This document shows positions 49,541 to 59,986 of a stretch of DNA of 64,000 nt, piece after piece. Source of the stretch: Cylicocyclus nassatus (taxonomy: Eukaryota > Nematoda > Chromadorea > Rhabditida > Strongylidae); NCBI GenBank assembly GCA_958299035.1, contig CATQJL010000001.1:29615521-29679520 (forward strand), in the 5' to 3' direction. Numbering within the stretch: the stretch's first letter is position 1; every line of letters begins with the position of its first letter. A program made the position numbers and the translations under genes. Below the pieces are notes generated by a model, which was given only the letters and a program-made list of their open reading frames with translations, searched no databases and was not told the DNA's origin.

Positions 49541-49792
49541 CTTACTTAGATTAGACGGCCCGGCTTCACGTGACGTGCGGGCCTCAGCTCAGAAGTTTCC
49601 ATTTCTCCCTGTCCCTCGCTTCAGACATCCACGATCTTCTTGGCTGGTGGCTGCGTCCACGAGATCTAGGTGCAAAAATCGTATCCAGCTAATTTCTCAG
49701 CTTGTTCATCCGTTCCACAAACACGTCTGCCCATGTCGTTGAAGGTCTTCCTCGGGGACGTTTTGCTTCGCGAAGAATCCACTCCGATGTTC
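49541..49792 (-). pseudogene. inner RTE copy: C-terminal end and 3' tail
   Basis: Minus-strand frames past the palindromic element read DLQRHGQTCLWNG-like and SRGRSHQPRRSWMSEARDRE, then KWKLLSAEART, matching the usual end of these proteins (WMTMARERNEW-like). The TAAGTAAG tail follows. This piece confirms that the element continues beneath the 706-bp insertion. Confidence 0.75.
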
Positions 49793-49795
49793 TTA

Positions 49796-50501
49796 GGGCC
49801 GCATGCACTAACATCCGCGCGGGGAGGGGATCGCAGCTTAAAAGAAAGCTTTATATTTCGAAACTCCAGGTACCTGGATTTCACGTTGTGTACCTATCCG
49901 TTAGTATTCCTACTACCCTTTACTATGAACATGTTGAAGAGGAGCGAGAAGCTGTACGAAACGCATTTTCAAGCTTTTGTATAATCCCTGACGATCCCCG
50001 GCGCTTTTCTTCAAAGTTATTTTTCTCCGAAGTTAACGAAAAAACTCCAAAGTTGTGCAGATTATCTAACCGAACAGTGGCATGTTGCTGATAAGAACAA
50101 ATGATGTTTTGAAGTCAGGAAATTTTCGATGATTCACAGGTCGAAATTTGAGGTTTACCGAAAAATTCGACTTTTCAAAAACTCACTTGTTCTCATCAGC
50201 AACATGCTTAGCACTGTTGTGTTAGATGGTTCAGTACAACTTTGGAAGGTTTTCGTTAACTTCGGAGAAAGCACAATAACTTTGAAGAAAAGCGCCGGGG
50301 ATCACCAGGGATCATACAAAAGCTGGAAAATGCGGTTCGTACAGCTTCTCGCTCCTCTTCAACATGTTCATAGTGAAGGGTAGTAGGACTACTTACGGAT
50401 AGGTGCACAGTTTGAAATCCAGGTATCTGGCGATTCAAAATATAATGCTTTCTTTTAAGCTGCGATCCCCTCCCCAGCGGGGAGGTTAGTGCATGCGGCC
50501 C
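49796..50501. mobile_element. 706-bp palindromic PIF/Harbinger-type MITE
   Basis: GGGCCGCATGCACTAAC at the left end is matched by GTTAGTGCATGCGGCCC at the right end, and the arms remain complementary for about 300 bp around a spacer of roughly 100 bp. TTA flanks both ends directly (49793-49795, 50502-50504). A 3-bp TWA duplication and ends beginning GG-C are the known signature of PIF/Harbinger elements. There is no transposase, so it is non-autonomous. Its terminal sequence is related to that of the 2.45-kb element at 55583. It interrupts the inner retrotransposon and is therefore the youngest layer of the nest. Confidence 0.85.
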
Positions 50502-50504
50502 TTA

Positions 50505-51276
50505 GTGTTCAACTGTCGTCTGTTTTTCTCATAACGTGACCGGCCCATCGATGCTTCGCTTTCGCAACGTAATCCGCTGGGTCACGAAGACGGGACATTC
50601 TCCTCATATCTACCGCGAGGTCCGACGAGGTTGTTTGTGTCGGGTCATCTTCAGAGGACTTCGCTCTAGCGCTCTGTGGGTGGTTTTTAAAGCTTTCGAA
50701 GTGGCTACGGTGTCAGCCCAAGTCTCAGCTGCGTAACAGAGCGCCGGGAGAACGTTGAGTCGAGCACGTGGGCACGAAGCTCCGGGTCCGTCAGTTGGTC
50801 AGCGGCTTCCTTCGAGGCCTGAAGGTGGCCCAGGTTGCTCTTCTTCTCCTGTTGAGTTCTACCCTCAATTCGTTCTCCATGTTAATCGAACGTCCGAGAT
50901 ACACGTAAGAAGACGCCTCCGTGATGGGGGTGCCTTCCATTCCATTTCTGCATCTTCGCAAAGCGCGTTCTTCATGAACTGAGTCTTCTTCCGATTGATT
51001 CGCAATCCGATCTTCTTCCCTACTTCGTTCAGTTCCTTCAGCATCCTCTCTGCTTCAGTGATACTGCTCGAAAAGAGAACGATGTCATCCGCAAAACGAA
51101 GGTTCGACAGGAATCTCCCATCAACTCGTGCCTCTCTCGTCGCAGTCCAGTGACTTCATCACCCACTGCAAGGCGGTGAACAGCTTCGACGAAATTGTGT
51201 CGCCTTGTCGGACCCCCTTTCCAATTGGAATAGTCAGGGGGCGATGGAACAGCTGCATCGTCGTTGTACAGTTCTT
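50505..51276 (-). pseudogene. inner RTE copy: catalytic palm and C-terminal part (frameshifted)
   Basis: After the stop at 51277 the minus strand continues PIGKGVRQGDTIS, LDCDEREARVDGRFLSNL, then RFADDIVLF with the catalytic Asp pair (codons at 51083-51094), GKKIGLRINRKKTQFMKN, and further blocks in shifted frames, including LPALCYAAETWADTVATSK. A deletion seems to have removed part of the region just before this. The coding sequence is then cut by the palindromic element and resumes beyond 49793. Confidence 0.8.
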
Positions 51277-52245
51277 CTAACAGTCGGCTAACGTCCTCAC
51301 GTAATCTGGGTCCACTCCTTGATCGACTAGCGCAGACAGGATGGCGTTGGTTTCGACGCTGTCAAAGACTTTCTCGTAGTCGACAAAGGTTAGGACGAGA
51401 AGCAGTCGGTATTCCCGGCAGACTTCTATAACCCGCGAAACCGTCTGGATGTGGTCCATGCAGCTGAATCCTTTGCGAAAGCCAGCTTGTTCTTGGGGTT
51501 GGGCTTCATCCAGTGTCCTAAATATGCGAGCGAGGATAATCTTCGTAAAAAGCTTGTACACCACACTCAGCAGGCATATTGGACGGTAGTTCCGAAGATC
51601 TTCCCGTTCACCCTTCTTGAAAAGAAGGACGGTTCTTGATGTTCTCCACTGTTCGGGAATCCTTTCCTTCTGAAGGTAAGATGTTAGGTGCGACGCGAGA
51701 CGAGTAGACGTGTAGACGTTGTCCTCCAGCTCGCAGAAATTCGACGGAGAGATGGTCTGGTCCCGGAGTGGTCTTGGAGACGGAGTGAGAGACGTCTTCA
51801 TGGTCTGAATCGCCGTGCGCACTTCAGCAGGTAGAATTCGTGGTGGTACTTCTCCAGTGGGAACAACGGGCATCGCCACGGGTGTTGATGAGCGGAAGAG
51901 ATTGGTATAGAAGTTCTTCGCGATAGATTCCATCTTGTATCGGGAAGAAGTCGGAGTCTCGTCTTCATTTAATAATGCAGTCAGCGGTACGTGATATTCA
52001 CAGAGGTCCCTTCGGCACTTCTTAAGACTTCGTCTTCCTTCGGCTGCTTCCAGTATCTTGGCTTGCCTGTACTTCCTGAGATCCTCCTGCAAAGCTGTTC
52101 TGCAACCGGCGTTGGCTATCAGTCGCTCGAGATGGGTTGCATTCGGATCCTGCCTTAGAAATCTTCTTCTTTCGAGCATTTCCTTGGTGGTCTTCGAAAT
52201 GCGTTCACTTTTTTCTCGGAAGTCACTGAGGCGCACTCTCCGCAA
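51277..52245 (-). pseudogene. inner RTE copy: linker and reverse transcriptase fingers/palm (long open segment)
   Basis: 322 codons stay open, the longest frame in the window. The first third is the basic linker (LQEDLRKYRQAKILEAAEG, then LKKCRRDLCEYHVPLTALL). Reverse transcriptase blocks follow: YLQKERIPEQWRTSRTVLLF, LRNYRPICLLSVVYKLFTKI, EQAGFRKGFSCMDHIQTV and motif A FVDYEKVFDSV, with its Asp. The segment between residues ~175 and 200 (TPSPRPLRDQTIS) departs from the outer copy and probably holds compensating frameshifts. The frame closes at TLADC just before the GKGVRQGD region. Confidence 0.85.
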
Positions 52246-52404
52246 GCTCGCAATCTTCAGAAGCCGGTCGTAGTCGTACGTTGGGTCCTCCTCGATGGGC
52301 CAGTCACAACTTGATATGAGCTCCTCCAGCCTGTTACCGTCATGAACGACATTCTTCCTTCTTGCGGCACTGTGGCAGACCTTCTTTTCCAGCCTTCGAC
52401 TGAA

Positions 52405-53125
52405 TCATACCTTCGCTCGAAGGAGGCGGTGATCGGAGCCACTGCAGAAGGATGGAACTACTGAGACATCGAGCAAGCTCCACCTTCGGTTGATGAGAAT
52501 GTGGTCGATTTCCGCATGAGTCGTTCCGTTGGGCGATTCCCATGTCCACCGGCGATGTTCTTTCTTCATGAAGATGGATTTTCCATGGAAAAGTCTTGCG
52601 GCGGAGAGAAGCCCAACAAGACGGTTGCCGTTTTCGTTCCGGAGCCCATATCCAAACTTCCCGATCCTATATTCCTTTTCCAGTGGCATCCCGATTTCCG
52701 CGTTGAAGTCGCCCACCACAAACTTGTAAAAGGTCTTCTCGTTGCGGACGACCTCCTCCACATCTTCGTAGAAAGCATCTAGTCCTGATTCGTCAGCTGC
52801 TGATGGTGGAGAATAGCAGTTTATGATGCTGATGGTCTTCTGATGTGGAGGGCATATTCGTAGGATGCCTAGTCGAGGTGATAGGATCTCGTGCGAATCG
52901 ACAAGATGGACGATAGATGGGTGTACGACAGAGCCGACGCCTCCCACGTTTCGTGACCTTTTCACTACGAATGATGAGGGTCCCATCACTTATCTGTCGC
53001 ACGTCCTTCTTCCTGGACTTCGTTTCCTGCAGAGCGATGATGTGGTACTTGATGTGCTCTGCAGCGTCGAGAAGAGCGTGGAGACTGTCTGGCGTTGTAG
53101 GTGCAGAGCATGAGGCAGTCTCCAT
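52405..53125 (-). pseudogene. inner RTE copy: endonuclease domain (frameshifted)
   Basis: From 53125 the frame gives IKYHIIALQETKSRKKDVRQ and [13 protein letters not shown]; after a frameshift near 52990 it continues with [74 protein letters not shown] and [12 protein letters not shown]. The QETK, GDFNA and SDHR motifs of the exonuclease-endonuclease-phosphatase fold are present, so the catalytic residues appear intact apart from the frame break. Its role is to nick target DNA for target-primed reverse transcription. Confidence 0.85.
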
Positions 53126-53331
53126 GGCGTGTCGTCCGGGTAGACGTGTCGTTTTTGCCGATCCAAAAGGCGCCCTAAGGACCCTGACATCGTTTTTGCT
53201 ACCGCCCGGCGCCGTAGGCGGGATCCGATGTACAGGGTTTTTTCTATATTTTCTTGCTGTCTGAGTAATAAAATTTGTTCCCCTACAAGAGCAGACTTAC
53301 TAGGCCAACTCTTGATTTCCACGGGGCGATC

Positions 53332-53341
53332 ACCTGCATTA
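53332..53341. repeat. right target-site duplication of inner retrotransposon
   Basis: ACCTGCATTA, matching the left copy with one mismatch (a later mutation). Confidence 0.7.
53340..53341. other. junction inner/outer retrotransposon (right side)
   Basis: The plus-strand outer element resumes here after the target duplication. It is recorded so the two outer halves can be joined by a reader. Confidence 0.6.
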
Positions 53342-54245
53342 GAAAAGCGGACTGCAATACAGGATGCATCACAAGGATACAGCTGTTAGACCACTCGCTC
53401 CACATCCTGGAATATGAATTCTTCAAGGCGACACCTAGTCACGCTGTTCACTGCCGCATCGCATTCGTGCATGCAATCACTCGATTGGGATGAGAAGGGG
53501 ATAGGAGTGGATGAAAGATTAACGACTTTAGAATCTCCGTTTCTCAGACGATGTCGTTCTATTCTTGAATTCCACTAGCGAAGCCGAAGAGATGTTGAAC
53601 GAGTTAAATGAAAGCGGGAGAAGGATAGGGCTCAGAATCAACCGGACGAAGACGCAGTTCATGAGGAACAATTGGTAAAGTAAAGGCCAGTTACACTTGG
53701 GTGGATCATCGGTAGGAGACCACAACCTACTTTTACCTAAGGCGCACCATAAACATGAACAACGATATGAAGGACGAACTTAGCATAAGACAAAGAGCGG
53801 CATGGGCAGCATTCGGACCACTGAGAGAGGCTACAGACCATCTTGCTGACCCGTACCTACGTGCTCACCTTTTTGATGCTACGTTTTTCAGTTCTGTGCT
53901 ACGCAGCCAAAACCTGGGTTGACATTTCAGCAACTACGAAGCTACAAACATCACACAAGAAGCTTTGGTAGATAACAAAGTTTAAAAGTTTCATCTTGGA
54001 ATTCGGGGCTTTGACCTCAGGCAACTTTCGCGTCTACAATATCCAGCACGGCATCTAAACGTCCACGTGGCTGACCACCGAAGAGATGTGCGACATATAT
54101 TTTGACCGAGTAGCTGCGTCAGCAGTTGGAATCTAATTCAGGATCAAAGGCGATCGCAGACAAATACCAAGACGTTCATGGCTGACGATTGCTCGAAACC
54201 GCAACAAATGGTCAAAAGTGGGGCCCGCACGACCATCTAATATAA
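53342..54245 (+). pseudogene. outer RTE copy: C-terminal reverse transcriptase remnant
   Basis: Reading resumes after the inner element with CNTGCITRIQLLDHSL, a counterpart of the segment that follows motif A, then MQSLDWDEKGIGVDE, a degenerate active-site region (LRRCRSILEFH, where the intact inner copy has FADDIVLF), LFDATFF-like and LCYAAKTWVDISATTKL blocks, and WLTIARNRNKW at the end. Stops are frequent. It links the two halves of the outer copy. Confidence 0.75.
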
Positions 54246-54279
54246 GTAATCTAAGTAAGTAAGTAAAAGTAATGAAATA

Positions 54280-55085
54280 ATAACAAATAAGTAATAACAG
54301 TGTTTGACCAAAAAACTTTTAACTATTGCGCTAGTTTGAGAGAGCGCCTTTAGCGGTGTGGCACGATTCGCTTCAGAATCGTCTTTTTGAAGTAAACTCT
54401 CTCTGAACCAATATACCAATCAAGAGTTAAAATAGGCGATCATAAAAAAAAACAGAGGACGTATGTGAGTGGTCCTCCTACCGCCTTGATCCTTCGCCTG
54501 CCTACTTATGATATCTAACAAAACAAAAATCCACGTTGATGTGGTCCCTATATTATAGTGCCTTGCACTCTCCGACAGGCTCTTTTCTAGAAGTACGATG
54601 CCTTATTATAAACACCTCAAGCGCTTCAAAGTACATATATTGTTTCTGAGTATCGCAATCTCCCAAACACTTCCGCTCTTTTAGTCCAGTGTTGTTCAGT
54701 CTAAACTATCGTTGATGCTTCCATGTCAGTGATGAATGCATAAGACACAATATAGAGCGTTAGTCGGCAAAACAAAGTTCAGTGTCTGGCGGAGTGTGCT
54801 TCTCACAACTTGTTACACTCTCCCATTATCGCCGCCATTACTCTCCTGATTTAAAATGCTCAGAACCAATCAATGAGCACTCTAGCATAATTTTTAAGAT
54901 AATAAATAAACCTCGAGCGCTCCAAGCTAAGCTGCATTTCTGACATTTTTTTACCAATCTACTACAGACATGTGTATAGATAATGGCAGTTTGTTCGCAG
55001 CTAACCGCTCAAAGTAGTGCTAGATTATGTCGAAGAGCTCTGAAGTGCTCAAAAAACAAGAAGTGAGATGGTGATTTTTTATTGA
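54280..55085. other. no gene recognised
   Basis: AT-rich flank of the retrotransposon nest; no exon, RNA gene or further terminus is supported. Confidence 0.5.
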
Positions 55086-55091
55086 CTTTAA

Positions 55092-55545
55092 AGGCAGTGT
55101 CCGGGCAAAAACTCGATTTGAGATTTTGTGCTTATACGGGCCTACTCGCCATGCTGAATCCGAAAATCCACATTGGAAAGCGCGAAAACGGCGAAAAAGG
55201 GCTGTAACACAGGAGTGAAATCAGCACGTGGGCGGGGTTTTCCCCAGTGCGATTTCACGCTCCCAGCTCCCGGAGCGATATTCTCGATTCCGCTAGCCGT
55301 CCTAACATCGCTACCGGCCAAGTGCGAATGAATGACTTGAAACCGGAAGCGAGAAGGTCGCTCCGGAAGCCGGGAACGTGGATTCGCAGTGGGGAGGACC
55401 CCGCCCACCTGCTTATTTCCCTCCTGTGTTAGAGCCATTTTTCGCCATTTTCGCTCTCTACAATGTGCATTTTCGGATTCAGCGTAGCGAGTAGGCTCAA
55501 GTGAGCACAAAATCTCAAAATCGAGTTTTTGCCCGGACACTGCCT
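55092..55545. mobile_element. TTAA-flanked inverted-repeat element (MITE), copy 2
   Basis: This 454-bp element is almost wholly palindromic. AGGCAGTGTCCGGGCAAAAA at the left pairs with its reverse complement at the right, and complementarity runs about 170 bp inward on each side with few mismatches. TTAA lies directly outside both ends (55088-55091, 55546-55549). The first ten bases, AGGCAGTGTC, equal those of copy 1 at 1873, but the next bases differ, so the two belong to sister subfamilies. There is no coding capacity. Confidence 0.85.
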
Positions 55546-55582
55546 TTAAGCAAAGTCTACTTGTCGATGGTGGTGAGACTAA

Positions 55583-58033
55583 GGCCCGTATGCACGTACA
55601 TCCCCGCTGGGGAGGGGAGGGGAGCTGGATCCCCAGGGGAACCCTTTTTTTAATCCCGCTATGCCAGAGGGGAGGGGAGCGATCCCCTCCCTTGCACCTA
55701 CAGCGGGGATGGTGTCATTGCGGTAGTCGGATCTAGCTCACGGCTACCAGAAGAGCTCGCCAAAAAACTATTCTCACCCAATTGTGTACTAGAATGGCTT
55801 TTGGAATAAAATGTACATAAATAGGGATTTTGAGTGCCTTTGCTCCTTTTCTCCGTCTTCTTCTTTTTCTAATTTCACTTCTCCCATTGTATCTTTCTCC
55901 GTCGCTTTTTTCTTTTTTCCCTATCACTGGCTCAGGCTTTGTTATACTCGTAACGTGCTTTCGTAGTAATAATGTTGATTTTTAAAGTAATGATTCTATT
56001 TTCATGTTATGGTTTCCTAGCAATTATGTTATGGCTTACTTCTTTCATAGAAGTCATGAGTGTGCAGATTTGTAGTTTCGGTGATTTCTTTTCAACGATT
56101 GCTAGCCATTTTTTGAGGTACTCTTCCGCTGCAACAAATTCGGTAATTGTTTTCAGGGGTATCGATCGGGCGAACCCCAGCGGGGATCCCTTGATCCCTT
56201 CGCTTCCCCTCCCCGTATGAACGAATGTAGCTCAACAACGCAGGGGAGGGGATCGACATCCCCTGCAACGGAGTAGGGGTTCGATGGTGTAGATTGTGCC
56301 AGAGAGCGAATACTCTGGTTTCAATCAATTACAAAGTCTTCCATTCCGTTTGATGAAAGAATTCTCTTCAAAGGCTAGATTTCCCTTTGGCGACCTGCAG
56401 CTTGCAATCTTATCTCCCTCTTCTGTATTCGCTTCTTGAGAAGAAACCCGAGCATATAATGGCTGCCAATTTAAATACTTGTAGGACTTCTTGACATTCA
56501 CAAAAACTGCGCATTTATATGACATGATAATTTCAGCCATATAGGCTAATCAAACACGTTGTAACTTTCATATTCCATGACATGTTGCCGTTTTTCGTTA
56601 TCATGACTTATAATAACGGGCTAAGGGTTGTTTACGTCTTTTTGTCTGTGTGTGTGTGTGTGTGTCTGTCCGTTACGAAATTCATAGAGCATGTTTCAGC
56701 CAATGTCCTGAGCCCAAATTTTGCACGGCGTACGCTACCAGCATGAAAGTCCACTATGCAAAAGCATGAGCGGATCCGTTAAATGGATCCCTCAAAAATT
56801 GCGTTTCAAACGGATCCGCTTAACTTCTGGCCAGCAAAACTGTGCATGTAGCAGCACTTTTTGCAAAGTCATGAGTACGTTTGACAAGCTAATGTGCAAA
56901 TCATGGACCTTAGCCCAAAAAAAAGTGAATAAAAGTTTATTACTTTACGAATGGGGCGCCAAAAAGAATTGATTGCGTAAACTTTAATTTGCCAAGAGTT
57001 TACCTGATCTTTTGTGAAAATTTTTGCACAGAGATGTGGCCCACGGTGACCACTGTCCTCAAGGCGACTACCAAGCCATGAAAAGTCCAAAAACCGATTT
57101 AAATTTGCATTTGTTCTTCTGGGGAGAGTTTCATCCACGGGAAATTACCGATCTCAAACGAAAAAGTTTTAGAAATGAGTAGTTGTTTACGAATCATTCA
57201 TGATAGTCTGCATAGCGCGGTGAGTTTCAATGTCATTGTTGCGGGAATGAGTAAGGCATACAGATAGTGAGACCAGTGCGAGCCTCTGCGAAGCAGAGGT
57301 GGCGCACTGGTTTTAACATAAGCTGCCTTGAAAAAATCTAGAAAGTAGCAGATTAGCCTATTTCTGAGTAGAGTCCCCAGGGAAGTGATCGCCTCCCCGC
57401 GTTCCCCTCGTGCATAGCAAGGATGGCCGCTGGGGATCATTCCCTTGCGGGAATGGACGGTGTGCCTTACTAGCTACAGCCTCCATGAAGAGCTGGTACG
57501 ATTAGCAGCTTCTGTTATGTGTAGAAATGCTGGTTTGAATGTCCGCGGCGCCGCCCTCCTTTTTCTCGGCAGCATAGCATCTTCTAATCATTCACTGCGG
57601 AGACATCATGACATCTAATGTTGGACACTTTTACGCTGAAATGGGCAGCATTAGCGAAAGTGAGCAACACCCATGAAATCAGCAGGAATATACTGTGCGT
57701 AAGAAATACTTTTTTGGTGCGCGAGCGCGATCACGGCAGACGGCATTCCGCAACGACTATATTATTGCCGATGATACGCTGTAGGCAAGTAGCTACCAAA
57801 AGATGAGAAAAGATGAGTAATTACCACAAAAAGCGGAAGCGAAATAGTTTCCCCGCTCGATCCCCCCTTCTGCATAAGGGGGTTCCCTTCCCCTACTTCC
57901 AGGGGATCCCTTCCCCGGTATTGTCTTTGTGCAGACGGGGTTCGCGTGGGGAAGGGAGGGGAGCCCCAGCGGGGATCATCTGAATGGTTAAGCGCACAGC
58001 CCCTCCCCGCGGGGATGTACGTACATACGGGCC
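55583..58033. mobile_element. 2.45-kb PIF/Harbinger-type non-autonomous element
   Basis: The left end GGCCCGTATGCACGTACATC and the right end, which reverse-complements to GGCCCGTATGTACGTACATC, are flanked by TAA on both sides (55580-55582, 58034-58036). Several GGGGATCCCC-like and GGGGAGGGGA blocks lie inside near both ends and near 55680, 56180, 56240, 57380 and 57900. The first ~40 bases resemble the ends of the 706-bp element at 49796. No transposase frame is visible: the open frames inside are short and domain-free. A (GT)n run sits at about 56643-56667. It may have grown by insertion of relatives into one another. Confidence 0.8.
57273..57310. repeat. strong short hairpin inside the 2.45-kb element
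   Basis: CCAGTGCGAGCCTCTGC (57273-57289) and GCAGAGGTGGCGCACTGG (57293-57310) pair nearly perfectly across a 3-base GAA loop. A hairpin of this strength stands out. It could be a transposon structural feature; a tRNA is excluded by its shape and length. Confidence 0.6.
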
Positions 58034-58039
58034 TAAGGA

Positions 58040-59590
58040 TAAACTGTCCGATAAATGAATCAGGCCGAACTGTAGGGAATGCTCAAAACCAAGTATGCAA
58101 AGAGATAACAAACTCTATTCTGATAAAAGGCTGACAGCGTAGGTGCGCTCTACTGCAAAAAAAGTGGATGAAGGAGCTGTTGCATTAGAACTACCTCTTT
58201 TGATGCAGTTTTTTGTGGCCGATCGTTCGTATGAAGTGAAGAGGATGCAGCAGTCATGGAGGTCCGCCTATTTGAAATCATTATGTAGGTTACTTCAACT
58301 CTTTCGAGGATAGGAACTAACGTAGTTACAAGGTAATTTATCCAGAAAATGGTTGCGAAAGGAAATCAGGAAAAGTGTAGTCAGCACTTTTATATCAAGG
58401 GATCCAGGAATTTTATTCGCACGATTCTGCATCCACAGCAATCTAGCTTAATATAGAAGTTACATAAAGTTCAGATATTAAAACATCTGTTGACGCAGCA
58501 CAAATGAGAAGAAACCAAAGGAAACAGCATTGCGAAGAAGAATCTGTAAGATTTCTGACAACATCACACAGAATAGAATTTGTTTCCATTCAAACGCACA
58601 GCTCTCGCGCTTCACGCGTTCGCTCCGGGAACCTTGGCTACCCTGGCGTCGTCTGGAGTTAAATTTTCTTTCACCTCATGAACGACCGCATTTCCGGATA
58701 TGTGCAGCGGCTCTCATACCTGCCCGCACGCTCGCTCTCTAGACGGCCGCCGAGTCCGGCACCACCTGGCCAAAGAGCTGAGGTCGCAGGCTTCTGGCTG
58801 CACACGTGCATTTGTGAGCCACAGAAAGTGTCGATTCTTTCTCAACCAGCTATCTTCGCAACTGTATGTCAGAAATGATTTCAGTTTTAGGTACACAGCC
58901 CATGACTCACAAGAGATTTTCTCCAGATCGGAAGCGTAACGTCTTGGTTGTACCTTATGCAGCCTCGTTATACCCATATTCTGCCAAATATGAATGAGAA
59001 TGTTGTAAATTCAAATGGATAACTTTCAAGTGCTCCTTCTCTTCATGGACGGCTGCAGTTATACAACTTTAGCTTCACCATATTGACATCTCATTCTCCA
59101 CTTTTCTTCTGCTTGCTAACGAGACGATATGTTCCATGGAATTGTGCAGGAGGCTTATGGATGTCCCCTTTTGACACTCATGAAAAAAGCGAACCGGACC
59201 TTAATGCTCAATCTTTATTGGGGCGTTCTACATCTGCCTAATGCGGCAAAGCGCTCGTAATTCATCTTCTTCTTTGCACAAAGCCTCCGGCAGCTTGCCT
59301 CAAGTCTCAACACATGACCTCATGGAAAGCACGAGGAAGCCCGAGCAGAAAACTACAGCAACTTTTGTTTTTCTACCTTTTGCTTTGTTGACGTTGTAGC
59401 CTTTTGCGGAATCAGTGTGCTCCGTATGGAAGTTACAGTACCGCTTGCGGTGGCCATTCTTTCGAGTGTGTTGATCTCATATATACCCTTCGATTGAACG
59501 GGATTGGCGGCTGGAAGGCAGAGCTCGAGCCTAATCGAGGTGAGGAAATACGCTCGCGAGAGAGGCGCAATGCGGCGCGGATACGAGTGA
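58040..59590. other. no gene recognised
   Basis: Non-coding sequence. Open frames around 58530-58980 on both strands overlap in a GC-richer patch and show no domain. Confidence 0.45.
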
Positions 59591-59639
59591 TCGCCTTCAG
59601 CCATCAAGCTCGTTGAATCAAAGGGTAAAGCTGAATGTG

Positions 59640-59910
59640 TATTTGTATGTATGCCTGTGTGTCTGTATGTCTGCACGTATGTTCTGATCAAAAAATTCCA
59701 TTTTTAAGATCAGGACCAAACTTTGCATGTACACTTCGGGAGGGGCTGGTGTCATAAAATACTGTTCGTTACCGATCGATAATTTTATCGATTTTTTTTT
59801 GCAAAGTCCTAGTTGGGGCCCAGAGTTGGCATAGGGGCGTAGGTGAGCATGCTGATTACGAGTATGTTATCAAAACGGATGGGCGGAGCCGGGTTTGCCA
59901 GCTAGTTTTG
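59640..59910. mobile_element. candidate Helitron-like terminal segment
   Basis: A TGTATGTATGCCTGTGTGTC-type lead is followed about 250 bp later by GGGCGGAGCCGGGTTTGCC and AGCTAG directly before T. A short GC-rich 3' hairpin ending in CTAG (CTRR) next to T is the known 3' signature of Helitrons. A second, similar GCGGAGCCGGGTATGCCCGC lies at 60521-60540. No Rep/helicase frame is present. The 5' boundary is a guess. Confidence 0.3.
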
Positions 59911-59986
59911 ATACGAAGCTGAACGCCTATTTGTCTATGTCTCCGTATGTATGCCTGTACCAGTGACGGTCCCAGGATTTCCGTCC

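Larger units (their letters stand above)
49541..53331 (-). mobile_element. inner RTE-type retrotransposon, near full-length, antisense in the outer copy
   Basis: Read on the minus strand, the element runs from 53331 down to the tandem tail ...TCTAAGTAAG at 49541. Subtracting the 706-bp element inside it and that element's 3-bp duplication leaves about 3.08 kb, close to a complete RTE. The order is N-terminal leader, endonuclease, linker, reverse transcriptase and C-terminal domain. It has fewer disruptions than the outer copy, as expected for the younger insertion. It still contains frameshifts (near 52990, between the endonuclease and linker, and in the C-terminal part), so it is not intact. 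Confidence 0.9.
46920..54275 (+). mobile_element. outer RTE-type non-LTR retrotransposon, decayed and interrupted
   Basis: Plus-strand fragments in the order endonuclease, linker, reverse transcriptase and C-terminal region run from about 46.9 to 54.27 kb with many stops and frameshifts. The copy is split at 49540 by a minus-strand element and resumes at 53342. The 3' end is ...ATCTAAGTAAGTAAGTAA, a short tandem tail typical of RTE-clade elements and shared with the inner copy. Removing the insertion leaves about 3.5 kb, close to the usual ~3.2 kb. The 5' border is approximate. The segment 47.63-47.88 kb does not fit the element and may be another small insertion. The copy cannot be active. 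Confidence 0.85.

Noticed and set aside
52865..53264. Plus-strand open frames opposite the endonuclease
   Set aside because: Antisense shadows of the minus-strand endonuclease coding sequence.
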